64,000 bases of DNA from Natranaeroarchaeum sp042663585 (GTDB lineage: Archaea; Halobacteriota; Halobacteria; Halobacteriales; Natronoarchaeaceae), in contig NZ_JBHTAN010000002.1 in assembly GCF_042663585.1 (NCBI RefSeq), positions 73,656-137,655 of the forward strand, written 5' to 3'. The notes beneath the pieces are model-generated. The model made no database searches. It worked only from the letters and a program-made list of their open reading frames with translations, and was not told the DNA's origin. The position numbers and the translations under genes are program-made. This document shows positions 7,719 to 15,016 of the stretch, in pieces (position 1 is the first letter of the stretch; every line of letters begins with the position of its first letter).

Positions 7719-8435
7719 GTGAGTAATCGAGAGCCGATTCCCCCGGAAGTTCGGCAGTTGGTGATTGAGCGTGACGACTACGCCTGTCAGTTATGTGGTA
7801 CTCTGGGAAGCCAGGCGGGCGAGGAGGCGACCCTCCATCTCCATCATCGGGAGTCACCAGCAGACGGTGGGTCGAACGACCCATCCAATCTCGTCACTCT
7901 CTGCGACGATTGCCACCATCACCACCACAGCACGCGGCGCAAGGAAGACGAGATACAGATAGACTTGGACGAGTACGACATCTCCACCACGCCCGCCGAC
8001 TTCAAGATACTCGATGCGATCGAGGAGGTGGCACCCGCAACCCCGGGTGAGATTGCGGACGAGGCCTGCATCAGCGGCGTCCACGCGCGGCGTCGACTGT
8101 ATGCGTTGGCTGCTGCAGGCGTGGTTGCGCATGGTATCGATGGGCAATGGAATATCGCCGACAGGGTCGAAGAGCCCGCTCGGGGACAACTCCCTGAGAG
8201 TCCGGAGCGAGCAGCCCAATTCGCTCGTGACGACGTGATTCGGCGGATGCGCGATGCCGGGATGTCGCACGCACGAATTGCCGATATCGTCGGGCTCGAC
8301 GAGCGGACGATTCCGGTCGCTGCCAATCGCGCGCGAGCGTTCGATCCGCCGGTTCCCCCGTCCGAGGGGAGTGACCCGGATGTCGCCGACCTTGCCCGCC
8401 GGCTTGCATCGATCGAACGGCAACTGGACAGCTGA
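7719..8435 (+). CDS. HNH endonuclease with C-terminal helix-turn-helix region
   Basis: The GTG start at 7719 is preceded by a strong purine-rich ribosome-binding site (GAGGAGGGG at 7704-7712), unusual here where most genes look leaderless. The product has 238 residues. The N-terminal 75 residues are a complete HNH module: CQLC near 23-26, HLHHRES near 46-52, NLVTLCDDCH near 58-67, then a run of His. Residues about 90-140 form a winged helix (ILDAIEEVAPATPGEIADEA), and near 180-205 a helix-turn-helix-like segment (MRDAGMSHARIADIVGLDER) may read DNA. Haloarchaeal HNH proteins with such tails are common in accessory regions; their targets are unknown. Metal and catalytic residues look intact. 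Confidence 0.8.
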   Translation: MSNREPIPPEVRQLVIERDDYACQLCGTLGSQAGEEATLHLHHRESPADGGSNDPSNLVTLCDDCHHHHHSTRRKEDEIQIDLDEYDISTTPADFKILDAIEEVAPATPGEIADEACISGVHARRRLYALAAAGVVAHGIDGQWNIADRVEEPARGQLPESPERAAQFARDDVIRRMRDAGMSHARIADIVGLDERTIPVAANRARAFDPPVPPSEGSDPDVADLARRLASIERQLDS

Positions 8436-8508
8436 TAATTACGTTCAAACAGAATATTCAATAGAATTAAAATTTGGGTTGGGGTTTTAGCGCCGGTCCA
8501 TCCCCAAC

Positions 8509-9216
8509 TCAGACGGTGGGGTACGTGTTGATTGCCTTCGAACCGCTCCCACCCCAGTTATACGGAACATCGTGCTTTTCGAGGATCGATACGATGAGAT
8601 ATCCGAGATCTTGTATCGATAACGCCTCGGTATCAAACGAGTCATACAAAAGATACGGACTTTTCGGGTTTTTTTGGGCCGAGAACCCAACATAGCCGAG
8701 CACAGGTGTTCCATCAGTTTTGAGTTCGGTAATCAGATTCTGGGTGGCTGGATCACCGCACGATTCACATCCAGATTGACCGATATTCGTCACGATATTA
8801 TTTTTTCTGAAGTCGGCCATCGCATCCAAGAGTTGCTGCGGGTAATGGTGAAGACGCCTTACAGATTCGATGCCACAGGCACCACCATGCACGCGAGCAC
8901 GTTGATTGAACTCCGGGTAGTAGTAGCCGGCGAGGTCGTCGTCGACGCCCAAGAGCTCGAGACAGTCATCGAGGAAGCGGTCGACGTACTCATTCGATAG
9001 ACGCCTCCGCGGAAGTGGCTCCAAGGCGAACTGGCCATCGACGCGCTTACGGAGGGTTCCGTACAGTGTGAGTTCTCCACCACGTAGATCTCTTTGCCAG
9101 TATCTCGATTCTAACTGAGTGAGTCCTTTCGGTCCGATTCCGACGAGATGGTTCAGATGATCTCTGAGCCGTGTATCCTTCGCTTGTTGTTCAACGGTCG
9201 AATTCCATTGTGACAT
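8509..9216 (-). CDS. Unidentified 235-residue protein, paralogue of the gene at 9598
   Basis: No family that I recognise. Visible features are an N-terminal helical segment (LRDHLNHLVGIGPKGLTQLE), a middle block with YYYPEFNQRARVHGG, LHHYPQQLLDAMADFRKNNIVT and a CESC pair that could bind metal, and a C-terminal block LGYVGFSAQKNPKSPYLLYD. The gene at 9598-10377 shows the same order of blocks at low identity (LRDHLDCLPGLGNEEANLL; YQYPHYLLDC; LDVVRELRANDILTTV; CGVFTLRGERGPEPALVFHD), so they are ancient paralogues. They are divergently arranged with about 190 bases between them. A TATA box at 9244-9251 lies 32 bases upstream of the ATG at 9216. Function unknown. Confidence 0.6.
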   Translation of the reverse strand: MSQWNSTVEQQAKDTRLRDHLNHLVGIGPKGLTQLESRYWQRDLRGGELTLYGTLRKRVDGQFALEPLPRRRLSNEYVDRFLDDCLELLGVDDDLAGYYYPEFNQRARVHGGACGIESVRRLHHYPQQLLDAMADFRKNNIVTNIGQSGCESCGDPATQNLITELKTDGTPVLGYVGFSAQKNPKSPYLLYDSFDTEALSIQDLGYLIVSILEKHDVPYNWGGSGSKAINTYPTV

Positions 9217-9243
9217 AATGGATTCTGATCAACCCATTTGTCA

Positions 9244-9251
9244 CTTATAAG
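9244..9251 (-). promoter_or_regulatory. TATA box for the gene starting at 9216
   Basis: CTTATAAG, centred 32 bases upstream of the minus-strand ATG, the usual position for a leaderless or near-leaderless haloarchaeal transcript. Confidence 0.5.
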
Positions 9252-9374
9252 GACTAGCCAAGCGAAAAAGAGTCGTATTAAGTTTGGAACGAGGCGGTCG
9301 GTTTTGATCATGAGCATCTGAATCTTCAATCACCTCATTCTCAACTTAACGTGATCAAATATATCTGACAAAGA

Positions 9375-9384
9375 CTTAAATTAA
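9375..9384 (+). promoter_or_regulatory. TATA box for the small gene at 9407
   Basis: CTTAAATTAA, centred about 28 bases upstream of the ATG at 9407. A second AT-rich tract at 9355-9365 is further away. Position fits leaderless transcription of the 9407/9598 pair. Confidence 0.4.
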
Positions 9385-9406
9385 GCAATAGTCAACTCCA
9401 CAATGC

Positions 9407-9601
9407 ATGGTTCCCAACCAACTACCAGACATCCGAACCCTCCGCTCGGCGGCCGACTTCCTCGAGATTCTCGAGGCACGTTCTCAGATATTGATTGACG
9501 CACACCACGGTCCCCATCGTAACTACCCATTGAGTGACCGTTCTTGCTTCGGTGCGGTCTCTCCCCGACTCACACCTCGTCGACACGGGTGGTGGCGATG
9601 A
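9407..9601 (+). CDS. Small unidentified protein, translationally coupled to the next gene
   Basis: A 64-residue frame starting MVPNQLPDIRTLRSAADFLE. Its TGA overlaps the next ATG (ATGA at 9598-9601). It follows a well-placed TATA tract, so it would be the first cistron of the transcript that carries the paralogue at 9598. The first half is helical and acidic; the C-terminal half is basic and Arg-rich, which is less typical of haloarchaeal proteins. It may therefore be a leader peptide or a decayed N-terminal piece. No family recognised. Confidence 0.4.
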   Translation: MVPNQLPDIRTLRSAADFLEILEARSQILIDAHHGPHRNYPLSDRSCFGAVSPRLTPRRHGWWR

Positions 9602-10377
9602 GACCCCGTCGCCCACCGCTGCGTCGCGATCTTCCCGGCCTCCCCCGCGTGTGCGATGAATTGCAAGCAACCACTGCACCAGCTGACAACACCCAGCTGC
9701 GTGATCACCTGGATTGCCTCCCTGGCCTTGGCAATGAGGAGGCGAATCTCCTTTCGAATATCTCCGAGAAAACCATCCCACCTGCTCGAGACGATGGTAT
9801 TACGGACCCGAGCCAACGCGTTCTCGGGCTCGCCGACCTGATTCGCACCCATCTGCGAGGGTGCCATGCGCTTCATCCGCGTGTCCAGCAGGTGGTGCCA
9901 GTAGGGACAGTCGATTGGCTGCTGGAGACCATTGCCAAGCGACTTGATATTCGACCTGATACCTTGTCATATCAATATCCGCACTATCTCCTTGACTGTC
10001 GCGGGGCTGCCCCGGATAGGGCGAGCCTCCACGCCCCACAGTACCACATCCGGACGCTGGACGTCGTTCGGGAGCTTCGAGCGAACGATATTCTGACGAC
10101 GGTCTGTCAGCGTGATGCCCCCCTTCCAGAAGCTGAGACGATCGCCGATGCTGTCGACGCGATGGAAGCTGACAACGACACCGTTTGTGGCGTCTTCACC
10201 CTCCGGGGAGAGCGCGGCCCCGAGCCAGCACTCGTCTTCCACGATAATACCGTCCGTTCGGATGGCCCGACGCGGGCGGAGCTCTTCGAACACTGTAGGA
10301 TGCTGCGGACGGAGTTCGGGGTAAGCTATCGGCTGGTCGATAGCAGTACGTATCGGTCGGAGGTAGACGATGACTGA
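9598..10377 (+). CDS. Unidentified protein, paralogue of the gene at 8509-9216
   Basis: I prefer the ATG at 9598 because it overlaps the previous stop; an in-frame TTG at 9544 would add 18 residues. The product has 259 residues. It shares block order with the divergent neighbour: a helical LRDHL segment near residue 35, a VDWLLETIAKRLDI...YQYPHYLLD segment near 105-130, RTLDVVRELRANDILTTV near 150, and a C-terminal CGVFTLRGERGPEPALVFHD followed by FGVSYRLVDSSTY. The paralogue's CESC pair is absent, so any metal site is not shared. Function unknown; two divergent paralogues side by side suggest paired or recently recruited accessory genes. Confidence 0.55.
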   Translation: MRPRRPPLRRDLPGLPRVCDELQATTAPADNTQLRDHLDCLPGLGNEEANLLSNISEKTIPPARDDGITDPSQRVLGLADLIRTHLRGCHALHPRVQQVVPVGTVDWLLETIAKRLDIRPDTLSYQYPHYLLDCRGAAPDRASLHAPQYHIRTLDVVRELRANDILTTVCQRDAPLPEAETIADAVDAMEADNDTVCGVFTLRGERGPEPALVFHDNTVRSDGPTRAELFEHCRMLRTEFGVSYRLVDSSTYRSEVDDD

Positions 10378-10437
10378 CGTCCGGTAGATTCTTTCCTATT
10401 TCACACGCACCAAAAGAGAACCGTTCACGTAGCAGTT

Positions 10438-10866
10438 CTACGGTCGTGGGGCGTTTTCGTGGCGACTGTGTTCTTCGTCTTTCTGAAGACTGTTGTAGTA
10501 GTGCTTGAGGGTCTCCTGTGCATCGAACAGACCTGTCCCTTCAAGAACCTCTCGACCCTGATCGGTGAGGCCATAGAATTTTGAAGGCATGTCAGGGTCG
10601 TCGCTGGTGTCGTGGTTTTCGACGCGTTCGATGACACCGACATCGATGAGTTTCTCGAGGTGCTCGTGGATCGTTGTCCGTCCGAGACTCGGATTCATCA
10701 ACTCCAGCTCTCGAAGCGACGGGAGTTCCTCTGGGTGGCTGAGGATGCCCTGGATGAGCGTGAATCGCGTCTTCTGCGTGGCCATATCCAGCATTTCACG
10801 CCGCGTATTTAGCCCCTCTTCAACCCCTGCATCGATATCGGCGTGTTCCGGGTCGGGATGGCTCAT
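10438..10866 (-). CDS. Winged-helix transcription regulator
   Basis: A 142-residue protein. After an acidic N-terminus, residues 30-105 form a winged helix of ArsR/MarR style: TRFTLIQGILSHPEELPSLRELE, then the recognition region LGRTTIHEHLEKLIDVGVIERV, and the wing ending in SKFYGLTDQGREVLEGTGL. The C-terminus is helical (QETLKHYYNSL) and may dimerise. Haloarchaea have many such one-component regulators. The divergent gene at 11002 and the dyad at 10899-10916 between them are the likely targets. Confidence 0.75.
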   Translation of the reverse strand: MSHPDPEHADIDAGVEEGLNTRREMLDMATQKTRFTLIQGILSHPEELPSLRELELMNPSLGRTTIHEHLEKLIDVGVIERVENHDTSDDPDMPSKFYGLTDQGREVLEGTGLFDAQETLKHYYNSLQKDEEHSRHENAPRP

Positions 10867-10898
10867 ACGTCAGTATAGTATCTCCGTTCCGATAGGCG

Positions 10899-10916
10899 TT
10901 TCGGTGAAAACCGAAA
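10899..10916. promoter_or_regulatory. Perfect dyad, candidate operator
   Basis: TTTCGGT (10899-10905) and ACCGAAA (10910-10916) are exact inverted repeats around a 4-base spacer. The dyad lies 33-50 bases upstream of the winged-helix gene's ATG (10866) in the region shared with the divergent gene, a typical place for a dimeric repressor site. Confidence 0.5.
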
Positions 10917-10965
10917 TACTACAGTGCGGGCGAAACCCCTCGTGTTCCTACGTTCTGGTCACACA

Positions 10966-10973
10966 TTTTATAT
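10966..10973 (+). promoter_or_regulatory. TATA box for the gene starting at 11002
   Basis: TTTTATAT, centred 32 bases before the GTG at 11002. It supports that start over the in-frame GTG at 10924, which lies upstream of this box. Confidence 0.5.
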
Positions 10974-11001
10974 CCACTTCCGAGGAACCAGACAGCCATA
11001 C

Positions 11002-11571
11002 GTGACCCCCACACCGACCGATATTCGTGGTGAACTCACAGAACAAGCTCAAGCCCACTACAAGGGCCTCGAATTCACCTATGAAGACTTCGAAGCAATC
11101 CTGAATTCTGCCTCGGAACTGAATGAAATCCGGTCAACCGACGACTCATATTTCGTGTTAGGGAGCTACGATGATGCAGCTGAACAGCGGCTAGAAACTG
11201 TCCGAGATCAACTCGATAATCGACCTGGTGCACGTGCCGTGCTGATGAAAGATGTTGCTGAAGAGTGGGAACACTCCTACCCGAAATTCCGCTTGATCGC
11301 TGATTTCGCAACATACCTCGTTGGCGTTGCAGAACATCGTTGTGGTGGTTTTCTTGTCGAAATGGGGTACTTCACTGCGGTTGAGAAATACTTCCAGAAA
11401 ACGTACGTCTGCAAGCTCTCTTACCCGAACGACAACATCAGAGACACCGACCATGAATATCCGTATAGCTGGATGCAGATCGGTATTTTCGATCTTCTCG
11501 CCGAAGAACAACGCCTGTTCGTCTGGAAGAACGAAGACGGTCTTGAACTCTGCATCACCAAAATTCCGTGA
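11002..11571 (+). CDS. Conserved-looking haloarchaeal protein of unknown function
   Basis: The start was chosen at GTG 11002 because the TATA box at 10966-10973 would lie inside the coding region of the longer frame. The product has about 189 residues, acidic, with no membrane segment or signal. Visible blocks are YEDFEAILNSASELNEI, LVGVAEHRCGGFLVEMGYF and PYSWMQIGIFDLLAEEQRLFV; the central Cys-Gly-Gly segment and the aromatic C-terminus look like conserved core. The gene is divergent from a winged-helix regulator and may be its target. It is immediately followed by a PATE-like element whose first hairpin begins 5 bases after the stop. I do not recognise the family. Confidence 0.55.
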   Translation: MTPTPTDIRGELTEQAQAHYKGLEFTYEDFEAILNSASELNEIRSTDDSYFVLGSYDDAAEQRLETVRDQLDNRPGARAVLMKDVAEEWEHSYPKFRLIADFATYLVGVAEHRCGGFLVEMGYFTAVEKYFQKTYVCKLSYPNDNIRDTDHEYPYSWMQIGIFDLLAEEQRLFVWKNEDGLELCITKIP

Positions 11572-11573
11572 AG

Positions 11574-11940
11574 TACCACGGGCACGGTGGCCCGTGGCGT
11601 CCGGGTTTAGGGCTGCACTGCACCAGCACCAGACTTTAATCCCCCTCGCACTCGCCTTACGGCTCGTGCCCGGCACGGGTAAACACCCGAAGCGAACGTT
11701 GCTCCGTGAGGGTCGGTCGCTCCACCACGACCCGACAACTCCCGTCTCACCGCCTCGTGACGGGTTTTGAGAGGAGCCGCATTTTCATGCCATCGGACGA
11801 CCAGCAAAAGAATTGAGGTCTTCAATCCCATACTTTGCGTATCGTTTTCTGGTCGTTCTCGAACAAACGTGTATGAGATACTTAATCATTTGGACAATAG
11901 TTGACGCGCTTCACCCACGGGTGCGGTGACCCGTGGTACT
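11574..11940. mobile_element. PATE-like non-autonomous IS200/IS605-related element
   Basis: About 370 bases bounded by two closely related hairpins: CCACGGG/CCCGTGG at 11576-11597 and CCACGGG/CCCGTGG at 11915-11936, each with an 8-base loop; the flanks GTACCACGG and CCGTGGTAC are mirror images. The interior has no intact gene. This matches the palindrome-associated elements (PATEs) known from haloarchaea, which carry the hairpin ends of TnpB-type elements without the genes and are mobilised in trans. The remaining 11941-12035 holds nothing I can identify. Confidence 0.55.
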
Positions 11941-12035
11941 CGCGCTGCTCTTTTTTATAGATTTTGTCATCCTCATCTACTGTTCACGCCGGGGAGGATG
12001 TCACGCCACACTGGACGTGCCGATTGAAGATGTCG

Positions 12036-13400
12036 TCAGACACCCCCAACGCTGGCAAGTAGTCCGAGAAGTACGATTATGACGAGCACGGCTGTACCGA
12101 CGGTAAGCGGCGTGTTTTCCATCGCTTTCTCGTAGAACGGCATCGATGCGTACTGTTCGCGGAATTCGTCTCGGTTCGCCTCGTCGTAGAAGTACTTCGT
12201 TTTGAACGCGAAGCGCTCAGTTACCGCACACCCAGTACAGACCGGTGTTTCCTCCCGTCGCTCGGTTTTGATGTGCGAGTCACAGTTGATACTTCCGCAG
12301 TTCGCACAGTACGTGTAGGTGTTGTCGGTGCCTGCTGTGTCGCAGTGGACGCATTGATGGAGTTCGTCTTCGCTCGCTACGCGTGATGGTCCTGCTGCGA
12401 AATACTCGTACGGATACGAGTACTCCTGCAGGTCCGTCGTGTGCCGAACCTGCGGCAGGTACACCGGTTCGATTGACTGTACTGAAATATCGGAGCGATT
12501 CGGTTCACACGTTTTCGTGTACGTGACGTTGTTGTCTCCGGTATAGGAGACCGTCGTGGTGTGGTGGTCTCGGAGTCGTTGCACGGCCCAGTCTTTGTAT
12601 TCGGTCTGGGTTTGCCCGAACCGCCGCTCATCAACTGCATCGAACAAACTATCGAACCGGTCCGCGTCGAGATCAACAGTCGCATGGAGGTTCTCCAACA
12701 CCAGATTTGAGACGTCACCTGACGCAGCTTGGGGGCGTCCGCGGTCAGCGTGGACAACGAACCGAGATCGTTCGTCGATCCGGTGAACCACGCCAACCGA
12801 CGTTTCAAAGACTGCGTTCGTATCCGCTGTCACAGCGACGACTGGTCGGAACGTAACGTTGGAATACGGCGCGGGAAGCTTCGATGACTGGATATTTTCG
12901 ATGTCTTGGAATGCTTCTTTGACAGGCGCAGTCACCGATGTCGCTGAATCATACGGCCTGAGCGTTTCGTCGCACAGGATTTCGATTCGACCGTTGTAGA
13001 GGTCAAGTCCGATTTCGTCAGCGATTTCACGGAGGTCTTCACCGTCAATGAGTTCAATCGGATACGGGTCATCATTCCGCTGGAGTCGCTGGGCATACTC
13101 GATAGCCGGGGTAGTGAATCGACCAGTCGTGACCACCATCCCGCGCTTTGGCCCGTTGAACCCGAACGTCGCAATCGCCGAGTGAAGTTTCTGCACCACC
13201 GGTCGCCCGACAGTTCCTGTGTGCTTACACTCGACAACGATAGCCCGGCGAGTTCCATCGACGACCTTTTCCATGAGAATGTCACGTCCTTCGTCAGCCG
13301 TCCGCTCAGCTTGCCGAACGTTCTCGTAGCCAAGGTTCCGGAAGACATCCTCGATAACGTCCTCGAACTCGAATCCAGAGAGATCGTCCAGAACAGGCAT
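12036..13400 (-). CDS. Mrr-type restriction endonuclease with zinc ribbon and membrane anchor
   Basis: A 454-residue protein. The N-terminus is an Mrr/REase-fold catalytic domain: FEDVIEDVFRNLGY, then DEGRD (Asp40) and IVVECKH (Glu57, Lys59), the D-ExK triad, followed by the conserved GMVVTTGRFTTPAIEYA segment. Mrr enzymes cut modified or foreign DNA. The middle 200 residues are unassigned and beta-rich. Near residues 350-400 there are CVHC, CANC and CTGC pairs typical of zinc ribbons, and the last 25 residues are one hydrophobic helix (VGTAVLVIIVLLGLLASVGG), so the nuclease is probably tethered to the membrane. It is a single gene, 65 bases downstream of an ATPase on the same strand. Confidence 0.85.
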   Translation of the reverse strand: MPVLDDLSGFEFEDVIEDVFRNLGYENVRQAERTADEGRDILMEKVVDGTRRAIVVECKHTGTVGRPVVQKLHSAIATFGFNGPKRGMVVTTGRFTTPAIEYAQRLQRNDDPYPIELIDGEDLREIADEIGLDLYNGRIEILCDETLRPYDSATSVTAPVKEAFQDIENIQSSKLPAPYSNVTFRPVVAVTADTNAVFETSVGVVHRIDERSRFVVHADRGRPQAASGDVSNLVLENLHATVDLDADRFDSLFDAVDERRFGQTQTEYKDWAVQRLRDHHTTTVSYTGDNNVTYTKTCEPNRSDISVQSIEPVYLPQVRHTTDLQEYSYPYEYFAAGPSRVASEDELHQCVHCDTAGTDNTYTYCANCGSINCDSHIKTERREETPVCTGCAVTERFAFKTKYFYDEANRDEFREQYASMPFYEKAMENTPLTVGTAVLVIIVLLGLLASVGGV

Positions 13401-13465
13401 TTTGCTGTTTTTTGATTATTGGTTGTCTGTCATATATTTGTTCCCTACGATTAGTGTTAGAGTAC

Positions 13466-14857
13466 TCAGGACGGCGTGAGTAGGTCGTCGATGTCCGCTA
13501 CAGTAAACAAGGACCACGAGTCATCGAGTTGTGCTTCGAGTCCGTCGACGAATCCGTTTTTCGAGAACAGGGCGAACTGCTCGTCTCGATCCGACGGTCC
13601 CCATCGGACGTGCTTTGCTTTTGCTCGCAGCCTCTCGACGAGATCTTCCCCGACCGGATCTGTCGTCCACTTACATTCGGCGAGGAGGACTCGGTCGTCG
13701 TTCGGTGCCAGCCCGACGATATCGATCTCCTCTTCTCCGTACCACCAGCGACCGACTTCGGAGTACGGTTCGAGTTCGCCGCGTCGAATCTCTTCCCAGA
13801 CGGCTTCTTGGCACACGTCCTCGAACGTGGTTGCGACGTGCGTTGGGAGGTCCGGTTCAATCGTCCCGTCGTACACGATCTCTGGTGCTTCCTCGATACT
13901 TGATCGATGTGGCTCGACATACCGAAACCAGAACCGAAGGAACTCGTCCGCAACCCGGTACCGTGACCGCTTTGATTTCTTCCCCGAGGCCGTGATTGGG
14001 ACATCTCGTTCGATGAGGCGGAGTCGGCGAAGTGTCTGTAGGTATTTCGAGAGCGGTCCCGAATCGATCCCCGTTGCGCCGGAGATCTCGTTCGGTGTCG
14101 TATGGCCCAATGCGACTGCTTCGAGGATGCTCATGTACCGGGCTGGGGTTCGGAGCTCGGTGCGCAGGAGGAACTCGGGTTCGTTATACAGTACCGCAGA
14201 CGGTGACAGGACGTGTGATTGAATGTTCGCCGCGAGCGACTGGTCGTAGTCGAACAGGGTGAGGTACATCGGGGTGCCACCTGTGACGGCATACGAGCGA
14301 ACCGCGTCCGCGATGTTGTATGAGATGACCGCTCGTGCCTGTTGAAAGGAGAACGGCGTTACGTCGAGTTGGGCTGTTCGTCGCCCGTATAGTGGACTCT
14401 CGTGACCCAGGATCTCTGACTCCATTGTGCTCACGCTCGACCCACAGAGCACCAGCATCGAGTCCGTTCCATCGAGCGCCTGGTCAACGAACGCTTGTAC
14501 GTACGATGGAAGCGAGTCGTTCTCTTCGACGAGATACGGGAACTCGTCGATGACGACAACAAGGTCCTCTCGCTGGAGGTTTTCCCCGAGGTATTCGAAC
14601 GCTTCGTCCCAACTGTCGATTCGAGGGACGCGCTCGTCGAAGTAGTCCGCAACTTGGTCGAGGAACTTCTCGCGCTGTCGATGCTCGGCTTCCTGCGCTG
14701 CAAGGAAGTAAATGTGGGGGCGGTCAGCACAGAATTCTTTGAGGAGTTCCGTTTTCCCGACCCGACGCCGGCCATAGACGACAACGAAGTCTGAACCGGG
14801 GGATTCTACCGCAGCGGTGAGTGTATCGAGTTCTTCCTCCCGGTCGTGGAAGGTCAT
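13466..14857 (-). CDS. Archaeal AAA ATPase with C-terminal DUF234 nuclease-like domain
   Basis: A 463-residue protein of normal length for this archaeal ATPase family. Walker A is VYGRRRVGKTELL near residues 28-40, Walker B is VVVIDEFPYLVEEN near 100, and a sensor-like LCGSSVSTME follows near 137. A winged-helix region (TPNEISGATGIDSGPLSKYL) precedes the C-terminal domain, where EEEIDIVGLAP and VLLAECKWT give the D...ExK pattern of the PD-(D/E)XK-like DUF234 fold. These ATPases are frequent in mobile archaeal DNA; their substrate is not established. It lies upstream of the Mrr gene on the same strand and may share its transcript. Confidence 0.85.
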   Translation of the reverse strand: MTFHDREEELDTLTAAVESPGSDFVVVYGRRRVGKTELLKEFCADRPHIYFLAAQEAEHRQREKFLDQVADYFDERVPRIDSWDEAFEYLGENLQREDLVVVIDEFPYLVEENDSLPSYVQAFVDQALDGTDSMLVLCGSSVSTMESEILGHESPLYGRRTAQLDVTPFSFQQARAVISYNIADAVRSYAVTGGTPMYLTLFDYDQSLAANIQSHVLSPSAVLYNEPEFLLRTELRTPARYMSILEAVALGHTTPNEISGATGIDSGPLSKYLQTLRRLRLIERDVPITASGKKSKRSRYRVADEFLRFWFRYVEPHRSSIEEAPEIVYDGTIEPDLPTHVATTFEDVCQEAVWEEIRRGELEPYSEVGRWWYGEEEIDIVGLAPNDDRVLLAECKWTTDPVGEDLVERLRAKAKHVRWGPSDRDEQFALFSKNGFVDGLEAQLDDSWSLFTVADIDDLLTPS

Positions 14858-15016
14858 ACTTAGGATAATGATTACTGCGATAATGACTTAAGAATTCGGG
14901 TGGCCACCCCCACCGGAGTGATTCTTGCACGCGAACAAGACACCGAATCTGACGAGGGATGCAGGCGAGATGGGAACTAGATGTACGGGAAACTGTTTTC
15001 GCGTGGTGCCGGCTAT

